Source: Otatea glauca
Taxonomy: Eukaryota > Streptophyta > Magnoliopsida > Poales > Poaceae
Assembly: GCA_036346275.1 (NCBI GenBank)
Contig: JAYEVK010000193.1
Location: 1 to 64,000, forward strand
Reading direction: 5' to 3'
Length of the DNA: 64,000 nucleotides
Shown here: one piece after another, positions 23,366 to 34,452 of the stretch
Layout: every line of letters starts with the position of its first letter
How positions within the stretch are numbered: position 1 is the first letter of the stretch
Translations under genes and position numbers: made by a program
The notes under the pieces: model-generated
Told to the model about the DNA's origin: nothing
The model's database searches: none
What the model saw: only the letters and a program-made list of their open reading frames with translations

Positions 23366-23520
23366 CTGTGCATTTTGGAGGATGACATCAGAGACATCAA
23401 ACACTGCAAGATTTGATTCCACTTTAAAGATCCCATATTTAGCGATTGTTCTGAACATTTCCTGAATGAGACAGCACGAAGCTTGCACCCCAGAAAATGG
23501 CTATCCATTGGTGGAGCAAG
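23366..23520 (-). pseudogene. Exon-like segment cut by the Copia insertion
   Basis: On the minus strand, after a TAG acceptor-like site, a frame reads through EMFRTIAKYGIFKVESN and LAVFDVSDVILQNAQ up to the CACAG target site. When the Copia is removed the frame continues across it into VDKGQDRKQSVLF at 15700-15737. Codon usage and residue pattern look coding, but I do not recognise the protein. The Copia therefore probably landed in or at the edge of an exon. Confidence 0.4.
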
Positions 23521-24514
23521 CTACAAACCTCTGAACCTTGGAACTTTCCTTTCCTTGTTGCGAGAGCTGAATGAATGAATTGAGGAGGGAAACAAAAGGC
23601 TACTACCTTTTTCTGTCAACGGGTGGTCCATCAAGCTGTGTACTGATCGGTGTTTTCCCTGTAGTGATCGATTTTGTCTGATCTAAGGCTGGAATCCACT
23701 TTGTTAAAATTGAAGCTGACGGATCACTCGATGTGCTTTTAACCAGAAGACGGCAAGGCACCACGTACATTGGCACAGCCCACTAGCCCAGATGTTTGGT
23801 GCAAAAGTCCAAGTCAAAGCTGAAGAACAGTACAGCCCCACCATGTAGTACATGTGAGTTATACAATTTGGTCGTGGAGTGTGCATCGTTTAATCTCTTT
23901 TGCAGTCTCTTCTTCAGAAAAGCTATAGCTCCTTTTCATTTGGGCCATGAAAAAGATTTTTCTTGTCCAGTACTCCTGAGTCCTGATAATCGGCTCCGAG
24001 ATGATTCGGCCTGGAATGTTAGAAACCATGGACTGATGAAATAAATAGTAGCTAGGCCTAGCCGAACAGCAATTGGAGCCCTACAGAAAGCTTAACCCAC
24101 ACAAGCCTAGCCACATTCCATACTGTCAAGTGGGGAATATTCTCCCGAGCTCCCCTTGCAAATGGGAATAACTTACTACTGGGGTTCTGAAAGTACATTA
24201 TTATGTTGTCGCATAAGATAAGTGCCGCACTTAGTTTAATTAAACCTTTCACTAGAAAAAAAAAGAGAAGTTCTACAGAAAGAAGAATTATAATCTTTTG
24301 AAAAAAGTCTACTTTATAACTTTAAACTCATTCTTTCGACCTTAAACTTTGAAACCGCTCAATTGGAACCTTAAACTAATAAAATCGTCCACTTTACCCC
24401 TTTGACACAAATCAGGATGGTCTTGGATGGTGTGGCACCGATATTGATGTGATTTTGGCTTATGTGGCACCCATTTGAATAGATATAGTTGAGTCATCAA
24501 AGCTTAATTGGCAC
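23521..24514. other. Intergenic, no supported gene
   Basis: Unique-looking sequence with small unrelated open frames. The segment next to the hAT MITE (24250-24500) is AT-rich. Confidence 0.5.
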
Positions 24515-24903
24515 CAGGGTTTACAAAACCGGTTTAGGTTGAAAATCGCTTGAGCTCGGCACCAAAAATCAACAAAAATCGGTAGAAAATGAATGGTTTC
24601 AAATTCAAACTCTTTGAACTCAGGGTAAAAAATCGAAAAAATAAAATTGACCGATTTTCACTGAAAATTGGTTTTCTTCAAAATCGACTGCCAAGAATTT
24701 GTCCAATAGCCGATTTTTTGAGCAATTTTCGAGGATTTTTTCGATTTTCAAGTGATTTTCACCTATTTTCGACCGGTTTACGCCGATAAAATTTCCAATT
24801 TTTGAATTGGACCAATTTATCGACCGGTATAGTTTATCGAGCCGACTCGATACGGTCGAAAATCACGATTTTCAAGCGATTTTTGTTGATTCTTGAAACC
24901 TTG
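24515..24903. mobile_element. hAT-type MITE
   Basis: 389 bp with terminal inverted repeats CAGGGTTTACAAAACC (left) and CAAGGTTTCAAGAATC (reverse complement of right). A perfect 8-bp target duplication ATTGGCAC flanks it at 24507-24514 and 24904-24911. The interior has longer imperfect inverted repeats built on AAAATCGCTTGA and AATCAACAAAAATCG. Non-coding. Confidence 0.88.
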
Positions 24904-24911
24904 ATTGGCAC

Positions 24912-27892
24912 AACAAAAAACGGATTTTAACCCTACCGCGCACACATGTCAGCTTGTACTACTTCCACCATTTTCTTCTTGGTCCCTCTCCCTCGCTTCC
25001 TTCTCCGGCAAGGTCTAGCACGGTAGGTGGCGAGACATGCTACTAACCAATGAGCTCGTGTCCAGCCTAGCTTCAAATCGAGCAGAGGGAGAGCAGAGAG
25101 AAGCAGAGGGGGAGGGAGGTGGCCGACGACGTCTTCGAAACAAGCTGGGCTGTGTTGTCATCGAGGAGTAAGGGAAATAAGACCACCTCTTTGGTGATCA
25201 TGATGGTTTCAAATAGACTTAGATCCAGCGGTTCATGTTATTTTTTTTATTGATTTGTGTTGACGAGGCTTTTTTTTTTTTTGCGAGGACGAGACTTCGT
25301 CTGACAGTGAGAATTCAGTTTAAGATTGAAGTCGAACCGAAGCCACAGTTCAGTTTGAAACGTTAACGTTTTTCTACTCTCCCTGAAAGTTCTCTAAGGA
25401 CCCTCCATTTGTTAAGAGTTAGAACGTCACACATGTCAATGTGATACATATTTTTATGAGTTAGTACAACCCCTCTTGATTTTGATTAGACGAAGTAAAA
25501 AGGCCACAGTGATAAATAAGTAAGACTTTGGATCGAGTCCATAACAATTTAGCGATCGATCGATGCATCGTCCCCAACAGTTCAGTAACCTATAGAAATT
25601 AGTAGGTGAAACGTAGTGTGCATCACCTAACGCTAAGCTAGCTTTGCGCTTAATTACGAGCGCAACGGCATAATGAGGACAAACTCGCGCAAATTGACGG
25701 CGCAACGACGCTAACCTCAAGGCCGCCGCCCAAATTCCTCGCCGTTGTTCACATAATCACATCACCGGAGTCAAGAACGCCGATCGATTCATATATATTT
25801 GTGGAGCAGCAGTAGTACGTATGTCGTCACTGAACAATTAATGAACCATGCATCTATTTTGTGTGTTGAGTGTGTTCTCACGTAACGCCAACGAAATTTT
25901 GGTCATTATATATACTAGCTGCCAGTGGACACACGGAAAAAGTTGAGACCTATGAAAGGGCCAGTCAACATTCTACACGTACTCCGTGTGAGCTGCAAGA
26001 ATTGTGCTGTACAGTAGTTGGAGGGGCGAATACTTAAAAGGTTAAGATTGGTTGTGTATGTACTAGCAGATTGGTAGCTTAGACGAAAGCGCTTACAATT
26101 TATAATCGTAACACCTGCATTTGCGTGTGCTTAAATCGTTAATAAACTTGTAACACCCACCCCAACGAACGGGCTTCGCGTCGGTGCACGAGGCATGGAG
26201 CCAACACGAAACCTCATAACAAACAGCTCACATATACCATGTATTGCCTGCGATCCAGAGAGATTTTAGTAGCAGTAGAAGTAGTAGTATGAGGTTAGCT
26301 TTGGCTCTTTCTTGTTAAGGTCTTTGAGAAATATTACATACCTTATAATCGCCGGCCTCTCAGCGCTCTGCGCTCCTGACGGCCAATTGGTAATCGCCAT
26401 GTGTCCGTCTAGGTTAGGAGCCGTCGGATGGGGATCTAGTTAAACAAATTGCCAGTCAATTGTAAGCCGGATGGCATCATTGATTAACTCTCTCTCTCTC
26501 TCTCTGCTGCTGCTGCCGCCTCGCGAGTTCATTCGCGACCGACAGAATGGAAAAGAATCGCAGCAGCAAGCGAAAGGAACGTTTCTCTTGAGGCATCCTT
26601 TTTTTTCGTGCGAGAAAGGACCTTCCACGTGCTTTACAGGAATTGACTTCACATGTCGCAGCGCGGTGGGGCTAACAGGCTACTGCTAGAAAGTCTTAAC
26701 TACACCTAGATAGCTATGGTAGCTAAGTACAAATTTGCCGGGAATTATGTTCGTTCGTTTGATTTCTTTGTTTGAAAAAGAAAATTGTTTAGGTGATGGG
26801 TTCCATCCTAACCAATTTGTGTTGCTTCGTTTCCAAGACACAGTAATGGACTATTTGCCTCGCAAAAAGAAAAAGAAAAAGGAAAAAAAGTAATGGACTA
26901 TTTGGTAAGTTCTCCCTATGGACTGTGGGAGAGGCCCCCCATCCCCCAACCGGCATTCATTTAAGCATGAGAAAAATAGCACACAAAAAGTGACTAGATT
27001 TGATGCTGATGCCGAAGCTGCTCACGGAGAACGTCCACGGCGAACATTAAACAAAACAAGCTTAAAAAAATCATCTTCGAGAGTTAGTTTATCGTCTGAT
27101 TCAGTTCCTCCTCCTCTTCCTCCTGTAATGCCGTAGGTGTAACATCGTCACAAAAATTTTAGAGAAAGGAGAAGTTGGAGCGAAAAAGAACTGCTTATTG
27201 AAAAATTCTACGTCTGTTGACCACAACCGAATCTCTCACTAGTCATTGGTTAGCCCGCACGCGGCAAATAACGGCACGTGCCGCTAAAACCGGCTGTCAA
27301 CCCCACCATGGGTTCCTACTACCCAGGCCATGGCAGTAGTCGGTAGCTGCCAATCAGCTTCGAGAGCAAGAACATACAGGGGTGGGTCACGAGTATGCTG
27401 ACTCGGACGCAGCTTCTAACATCGCAGATCGAACAAAGGAGGCCCCAGCTCACACACAGAAATGCACACGCTCAGACCGTGGACTCGTGTTTGTCCCGCG
27501 CGGGGTTCGGTCAAATGATGACACGCATCAGGCACCGCATTACCAACTGAACCGGCCGCTGGTGCTTCTCGATTCTACTTCCTTCCCCACCGACCGCCCG
27601 GCGGCTGATCGATCGATCTCCAACGCCGCCGCTGCCCGTTAGCACACCGCTCGTCACCGCCTGTGACCTCGCGTGGTTATGTACAGGCTACAGCTCGACA
27701 TAGCGGCATTAACACGTACTCCAAACAAAAGGACCGTGTACTTTACAGTGATTAATCCCAAAATTCACGACGATTCCGTTCGTAGGTGGAGCACCGCGCT
27801 AGCAATCGAGCCGGAAACACCACGCGGCGAGACACGCTTGAAGAGTACTAATACGATACTCTTCCTGCCTATGCTAGACACAACAGCATACG
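24912..27892. other. Intergenic, no supported gene
   Basis: Contains a (CT)n(CTG)n microsatellite at 26488-26517 and A-rich runs near 26870. A GC-richer stretch at 27240-27660 has open frames but no recognised domain; it could be an old 5' region or promoter of a lost gene. Nothing more is supported. Confidence 0.5.
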
Positions 27893-27900
27893 CTAATTAG

Positions 27901-28521
27901 TTTAGGCTCTGTTTGTCGAGTTTAAAACCAGCTTAAGCATTCGAAAAGTCAGTAAATCTTCTCAAACAACTTAGTTTTTAAACTGTTTTGGTATAACTTA
28001 AAAGCCATATATCTATACCCTTTATAATGCATCTAAGATTCTTTTCTACGCCCACTCCAAATAATGCACCCCACTGTAGATGACCTAACCTTCATGCACT
28101 CAAATAAACGCCCCATAAACTTGCTTCGCATCAAAATCAACCTCTCGATCTTTTCTCAACTTTACTCACCCACATCCGATGGCCATTGTTTAATGTGTCT
28201 AACTCATCCTCGCACCACAATGATCTCCCCACCTCCAAAGATCATCTCAAGAAAAGGAAACAAATATCCTGAATTAAGGAAAAGGAAACAAATATTCTAG
28301 AAAAGGAAAAGACTATATATTACGCCGGGAAAAAGAAATCGGAAAATGTGACACTATACTAGTAACTAGTAAAACCAAAAACTGATGAAAGTTGAGTAAG
28401 ATCTCGCTTGCAATTTATTACCGAGAGAAATTAGTTGTTTATCAAACGAGCTCTTATAAAAGTTACAACTACTTTTTTTAACAAAAAATAAAAACAGTTT
28501 TTTTAAACTACAACTCAGGCT
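27901..28521 (-). mobile_element. DNA-transposon-like element with TIR-like ends
   Basis: The octamer CTAATTAG flanks it at 27893-27900 and 28522-28529. The left end TTTAGGCTCTGTTTG and the right end (reverse complement AGCCTGAGTTGTAG) are imperfectly inverted, with a shared GAGTTTAAAAC-like block. The interior 27990-28210 matches 2640-2960 on the opposite strand. A hAT-like (8-bp) origin is likely, but a 9-bp Mutator-type duplication cannot be excluded because the flank is palindromic. Confidence 0.6.
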
Positions 28522-28603
28522 CTAATTAGTTTGGTTTGGCTGGGGCAGAGTATGCGACGCATTAGTGTCACTAACTCGCATGCAACCTAATGATTGCTGC
28601 GTG

Positions 28604-28798
28604 CCGTGTTAAAACCGGATTCTTCTCCTAATCGCATAGCACCACATGAGGACGGACTGCTCACGATCACGTTGCCGTCGCCATGCCGCATGAAGAACAG
28701 TTGCTACCGATAGCAATTGTATTTGTAAGAACTTGTGTAATGTAGACTTATAAGTCATGTAACGCAATAGAGAGAAGGCAAGTGATTGCAGCCTTTCA
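28604..28798 (+). repeat. 5' LTR (partial call) of the outer Copia
   Basis: The 3' edge is secure because the primer binding site follows directly. The 5' edge is taken as TGTTAAAACC at 28604 without a matching 3' LTR to confirm it. It contains TGTAATGTAGACTTATAAG, a typical Copia LTR end segment. Confidence 0.55.
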
Positions 28799-28810
28799 TG
28801 GTATCAGAAC
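28799..28810 (+). other. Primer binding site of the outer Copia
   Basis: TGGTATCAGAAC directly after the LTR end, complementary to initiator tRNA-Met. Confidence 0.85.
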
Positions 28811-29259
28811 TTTAGTGCTTCTTGAGACGCATCTGTTTGTTTTTTCGCAAGTCAGCGACTTGTTGTGACCACCTCCGCCTCGCGAGCCACACCTGCCGCG
28901 CCATCCCTGCTCATCTTGCTGCACCGCCCCTAGTTCTTCTCATCTGCACCGAGCCTGGCCGCCAAACATCATAGCTCCAACGGAAAGTCTCGCTGTCGCC
29001 GCCGACAGCCACAGCCACATCCTTTTAGAACAACGCCATCGCCCAGCCACAACAAGAGCATGGCGTTGTCTTGATGGCACCTCTCGCCGCCGCGCTACAT
29101 CGCAGAGCCGCCACCGCTAGCCACCCGTAAGATGCCGGTGGCCGCAAAGCGTCACCGATGCCATGTCGTGCAACGCCTCACCTGCTTCCACTACAACTAT
29201 CTTAACCATAGCACCCACAACTGCCCCTTCGCCTCATCGCAAGCGTTCAAGTCGCTAGC

Positions 29260-30070
29260 ATCAAGACCCATGTTCGATCACTCTTGATCCTAAGGCATCG
29301 AACTATGCCAATTGGCAAAGCTTTTTCTTGTCACCCTTGGCAAATACTCCTTCAAAGTCACATCGACAACATTGGTGTGGCTACCTCTAACAATGACACT
29401 TGGGAATGAGATGACTTCACTGTCCTTTCTTGGATCTACGGGTCCATCACCATGAAAATGTTCGATATTATTATGAAGCTCGGCTCCTTTGCTCAATAGG
29501 TATGGACCGCTATTGAGAATATATTCTGTGACAAAAAGAAGAGACGTACCATTCAACTTGAAGCCGAATTCCATAACTTGGTTCAAGGCGACGCAACCAT
29601 TATGGAATATTGCACTAAACTGAAAGTCCTCGCAGACGCACTCGTTAATGTTGGCCAGCCTACTCAGATGAGACACTTACCCTCGCTATCTATGCGGCCT
29701 CCACTAGGACTACTCCGAGATTGTCACCACCATTCCTCTCCAAACACCTTTCCCAATCTTCCTCCAGACACGCTCTATGCTTCTTCTCAAGTAGAACCGT
29801 AAGAAGGCTACCACGAAGCATGTTGTTGTTACAGCCTCGCCAGAACAACCACAACAACAAGAGCAACCATGCCGCCGACCACTTTAATGAGAACCAAGGC
29901 ACCTCCGGCAGCAATGATCGCCGCTCTCGCAATGCTGGAGGTCATGGCTCCAACAATCGCAGGAGAGGACGTGGTGGCAACAACACTAACACCAACAGTG
30001 GCAATCACAACACCAGCGGACGCAAACTCCACTCAATGTGTTTTTAACCCATGGACTAGCCTTCCTTTGG
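29260..30070 (+). pseudogene. Gag of the outer Copia
   Basis: Reads, through several frame changes, DPKASNYANWQSFF, then GSITMKMFDIIMKLGS, VWTAIENIFCD, then QLEAEFHNLVQGDATIMEY and CTKLKVLADALVNVG. An N/R/G-rich tail follows at about 29830-30040. These are standard Copia gag motifs (UBN2-type). Stops and shifts make it non-functional. Confidence 0.85.
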
Positions 30071-30269
30071 CTTGGTCTTAGCAGGAGGTGTGCTTATGCC
30101 ATGGCGTGCACCGCCTCCCTACAGCCCGAGCCTTCTTGGTTCGTGGCGGGCTCACCTCAAAGCGATCGAATTGTCGAGCCTCATTGTGAACTCACTTTGC
30201 CTCCTCAACACCAAAGATCGCCATCTATAATGCACCCACATAGTACTAGTCCGCACTGGTCAACGCCTT

Positions 30270-30730
30270 CAATAACAACTCTGTCCCGTCCAACCGGGAG
30301 TGGTTCATAGACTCATGCGCTACTTCTCACATGACCTTCAACACCGGTACTCACTCTTCTTCCATTACTCTCTCTTTGGTTCTCGTTGTTGTCTGGTGAT
30401 GGTTCTTCTCCGCCAATTTCCCCGTGCAAGCCATCTTTCTTTTCCTTCCAATACTAAAAAACTTCAACTCCGTGATGCTTTAGTTGTTCCTTATCTCGTG
30501 AAAAACCTTGTTTATGTTCACCATTTTACTACTGACAATGATTGTTCTATTCAATTTGATCCATTTAGTTTTCTGTGAAGGATAATCAAACCAAGATGGA
30601 ATTACTTTGTTGCACTAGTACCGGCAACCTTTACTCTATGCGTCCTCCTGCCCAAGCTCTTCATGCATCCATCGACTGTAGCATCCTTTGGCATCTCGTC
30701 TTGGCCATCTCGGTACCAACCGTTTGCTGC
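30270..30730 (+). pseudogene. Protease and pre-integrase of the outer Copia
   Basis: EWFIDSCATSHMTFNTG carries the aspartic protease site with DSC instead of the usual DSG. The pre-integrase region ends HLGTNRLL exactly at the Gypsy target site. After the Gypsy element the frame resumes QFELC at 46498. Several frameshifts lie in between. Confidence 0.85.
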
Positions 30731-31952
30731 TGAGCCGCAAGTAAATTTGTAAGTCTAAGGGGTCGCGCGTTCCACTCCCTGAATGGTTAGACTCGAGAGT
30801 CCAAGATGTATACTGGTTCGGGCTGAAAGTCCCTACTCCAGCCGGATGGCGGTATTGTATTGCTTTGCACAACGCTTTATAGATGAGGCGCTAAATTACT
30901 TAATCTCCTCGCTTCTCCCGTGTTCGCTTTTTAGAATCGTTAGTCCCGCCTCCTTTATACTGTATGAAGGCAGTGTTACATTGAGAGTCGGGGAAAGGCG
31001 AGGCGACCGGCGCTAGGAGCTCGTCCTTCGTCCCGTGGATCGTCGCCACACGCCTTGCCCATGCCGGGTCGGTAGCCTTGGTGGTCGTGGAGGTTAGGTA
31101 TTCCCGGAAATAGCGCATTTGCCCTCTCGTGATCCTTACGAATGCCGACGCTATGTGTGACGTTGGCGCCGCCGAGGAGCGCGGCGCTCAGATCAGACGC
31201 GATCGGGTTGATGGGGCCGAAGCTTTGACTTCAGAGCCACCAAACCTTCTAGGGCGAGCCACCGCCCTTGTATAGTCACCCGATTGACCTTGTTCGCGGG
31301 TACGTGGCGGTAGGTCGATGAGGGCCCCGACACGCTGCCTCGGCGTCGCCACCTTGGTCCGACGGAGTCGGGAGATCCCGCCCGCCAAGGGGTCGGAGCG
31401 CCGTCCGGCCGGAGTCGGGAGATCCCGCCCGCTAAGGGGGTCGGGAGCGCTCGTCCGGCCGGAGTCGGAGATCCCGCCCGCCAAAGGGGGCCGAGCGCCG
31501 TCCGTCGGATCGCTTCCCGCCGGTCGGGAGCGGATGTCTTGTGGTCTCGCAGCGATTCGCCGCTGGCGGCCGGGCGCGACCTGGGCCGAGATATGCTTGA
31601 GGTCACCGCTCGCCGCCGCCGCTGGGGTACCCCGTTATTAGTATTCGCCAAGAGCCCCGAACTCCCGAGCGATTTCGGCGATTCGCTGGGGTTGAACTTG
31701 GATGAGAGTGGTGGCTGGCTCGGCCGGCTCGGTCAGCCGATCGTGTTAAGCGATTCGCCGTGTACCCGACGAATCCGACGGCTGCCCCGAGCTTGGCCGG
31801 GCATTTGAACTGCCAAGGCTTTAATCGCTCGCTGCGCATGCCGAGCATGGCTTGGTGTGCCCGCCCGCTCGCTTTCTTGATCGCTTCGTTCTCGTGCGGA
31901 CGCTTCGCTCGGGCGCTGCATTTACTCGAGACGCTTGATCTCCTTCATCCGG

Positions 31953-31962
31953 CTATATAAGG
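31953..31962 (+). promoter_or_regulatory. Plus-strand TATA motif inside the Tat LTR
   Basis: GGCTATATAAGGGC lies on the plus strand, antisense to gag-pol. It is conserved in the other LTR at about 45142-45151 despite surrounding indels. The sense-strand TATA candidate is GTATAAAGG near 30954 (and near 44140 in the other LTR). Confidence 0.45.
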
Positions 31963-32639
31963 GCTTGCTAGAGCGATGGACCCTTAGACCAAAATCCTCC
32001 TTTTTGATCCTTGAAATGGAGGCATCCTTAGTCTTCGCTTTGGTGATGATGCCGCAGAGAAGAAGAAGATCCTTTGGTCGAGCTTTAATGAGTACGACGG
32101 GCGATGGTCGAGCTCGGGAGGAAGAAGCCGCGCTTGTGATGTAGTTGCCGCTTGCTGCCGCTTGAGGTCGCTCCGAGGCTTAAGGTGGTAAGGGAGGCCC
32201 TTCTTGAGGCGATGGTGCGAGGCGCCGGCCGTTGTCGGCGGCGCTGCCGATGTCGCCGGAACGGCAGCAGCAGCAGATGCCATTCTCGTGGTTATGTCGG
32301 CGCCTCGCCGACCGGGCAGGGTTTACCAAAGAGGTCGCTCCAACGACTCAGTCCGCCGATCCAAGATCTCGTCCCCCACGACCGTGCAAGGGCCTCGCCG
32401 AAGTTTGATGCGATATGTTCCCGCCGTAGGTAGGGTAGGTATCTTTTGAGCTCGCCAGTACCTCATGTAACGCTGTGTAAAGTTTGAGTCCGCCGGCATA
32501 TAATGAAATCTTCTTTATGAAATGTCTTCGCGATGAGTTTGCTTTGATTTTAATCGTCGTGGATAGACCGGCCTTGATCGGCAGGAACAACCGCGCGAGT
32601 GCTCGCTTAACGCCGTAGCTAGACGGGCGCTTGGTCTAC

Positions 32640-33440
32640 AGGCGACCGGATGCCTGCGTGAGGTTATGGTGTCCGAGTGCCTTGGTCGCCAGGACGACCG
32701 GACGCCTCGTGAGGTTCTCGTGTCCGAGTGCCTTGGTCGGCAGGACGACCGGATGCCTCTCGTGAGGTTCGGGTGTCCGAGTGCCTTGGTCTGGCAGGAC
32801 GACCGGATGCCTCGTGAGGTTCTCGTGTCCGAGTGCCTTGGTCGGCGGGACGATCGATGCCTCGTGAGGTTCGGTGTCCGAAAGTGCCTTGGCCTGGCAG
32901 GACACCGGATGTCTCGTGAGGTTTGGGTGTCCGAGTGCCTTGGTCGGCAGGATGACCGATGCCTCTCGTGAGGTTCGGTGTCCGAGTGCCTTGGTCGATG
33001 TGACGACCGGATGCCTCTGTGAGGTTCTCGTGTCCGAAAGTGCCTTGGTCGGCAGGACGACCGGATGCCTCTCGTGAGGTTCTCGTGTCCGAGTGCTCAT
33101 TTAACGTCGTAGCCGCACGCGGAGTGCTCGCTACCGTCAGCTGGGCGTGAGTGCTCGCTTTACCGTCAGAGCCGGACGTGAGTGCTCGCTTACCGTCAGA
33201 GTGGACGTGCCTTGGCCTGCAGACGACCGGATGCCTCGTGAGGTTCTCGTGTCCGAGTGCCTTGGTCGGCAGGACGACCGGATGCCTCGCGGAGGTTCGG
33301 TGTCCGAGTGCCTTGGTCGGCAGGACGACCGGATGCCCTCGAGAGGTTCGGTGTCCGAGTGCTCGCTTAAAGTCGTAGCTAGACAAAGTGCCTTGGTCGG
33401 CAGGACGACCCAATGCCTCTGTGAGGTTCGGGTGTCCGAG
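32640..33440 (-). repeat. 51-54-bp minisatellite in the 3' LTR
   Basis: About twelve units built on GTGTCCGAGTGCCTTGGTCG followed by GCAGGACGACCGGATGCCT and a GTGAGGTT spacer. Between 33080 and 33210, and again near 33360-33530, shorter units of GAGTGCTCGCTTAACGTCG type alternate with it. The other LTR has the same array with a different unit count. Confidence 0.9.
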
Positions 33441-33531
33441 TGCTCGCTTAACGCTGTAGCCGGACGCGAGTGCTCGCTACCGTCGTAGCCGGACGTGAGT
33501 GCTCGCTACCGTCAGAGCCGGACGTGGGGCA

Positions 33532-34305
33532 TCCTTCCCGAGTCCTCGCCGCGAGGGTAGCCGAGAGGAATGGCCACCGTCTATCCCACATGTATACCCC
33601 ATCCGCAGTGTGGGACCCGAGGGGGTGAGCGACGACGCCATTACTCGCGCTGGTTTGAACGCCGTGCTCGTGGAGCTAATAGCGGTAGTCCGAGTGGGTC
33701 CCGGGAGGTCCCGCCAAGGGGACCCTTCCGAGCGACGGTCCCAGTAGGGTGTCCCGCCCCGCTGTGGGGCGACCCATAAAAACCTTTCTTTACTCAATCC
33801 CGATGGACCCGGGTCGTCCGCCAACCCAGAGCACAACCGGCCGCCGCCATTGATGAGCTCCCGGAGAGTGTGAAGTATGGTCTCTGACGCGAGTAGAGGT
33901 GATTAGGCCGCCACCGACCTAACCGAGGGCCCACCGTGGCTCACCTCATACCGCCCCTTGCCTGTTTTGTTGGGGCGGCCTTATACCCATCCGCGGGTAG
34001 GCCTTTTGAACCCACACGCTTCTGGCTTCCCTCGCGCAAGCCACAAAGCTTTTGCTGCCTTGGGCCGCAGCGCCCGTTGGGTTTCGCTGGCCCCGGAGCA
34101 ACTGCTCCGCTTAAAGGCGAGACCAAGAGGTTACGGACACGTTGTTCGGGGGCGGCGTCTTTATGGCTCTTGCCGCCTGACATGACAGGGATTAAAAGCG
34201 GAGTGGTATTGGAAACTGGGAGTTACCACGCTAGCGCAATAGGCGAGGGTGGACGCGATGCTTCGTTTGAGGGGGTGCCTACTCAGTCGGCATCTGCTTG
34301 TCCTC
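33532..34305 (+). other. Upstream region of the antisense ORF
   Basis: GC-rich non-pol region of the Tat element between the 3' LTR and the TATA box of the antisense ORF. Open frames on both strands here have no recognised domain and are treated as non-coding. Confidence 0.55.
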
Positions 34306-34313
34306 TATAAATA
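34306..34313 (+). promoter_or_regulatory. TATA box for the antisense ORF
   Basis: TATAAATA in the context TCCTCTATAAATACGCC matches the plant TATA consensus. It lies about 147 bp upstream of the ATG at 34453, on the strand opposite to gag-pol, and it is internal to the element rather than in an LTR. Confidence 0.65.
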
Positions 34314-34452
34314 CGCCCGTTGGGGTGCTCCGGGTAGTCACGCTTTGTTGCCTTCTTTGTCTCTGTCTCTGAAACAAGAAAAGTACCAGAGAGCCAAGGA
34401 AAAGAAAACCCCAGCCTTTCTTTCTCACCTTCCAGTCGCCTCTTCTGTGAAG

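Larger units (their letters stand above)
30731..33531 (-). repeat. 3' LTR of the Tat Gypsy element
   Basis: 2801 bp. On the minus strand it starts TGCCCCACGTCCGG after the purine-rich GGGAAGGA and ends CTTGCGGCTCA. It carries a minisatellite at 32640-33440 near the U3 start and a TATAAAGG element at about 30954 on the minus strand. It matches 43924-46494 closely, but with many 1-2-base length differences in GC runs. Confidence 0.9.

Noticed and set aside
29721..30047. Asn/Arg/Gly-rich 108-codon protein
   Set aside because: It is the degenerate nucleic-acid-binding tail of Copia gag read in a shifted frame.
32664..33413. 249-codon open frame with repeated GHRTSRGHPVVLPTKAL-like units
   Set aside because: It is the translation of the LTR minisatellite. 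The repeats come from the DNA array, and frames on the other strand are also open.
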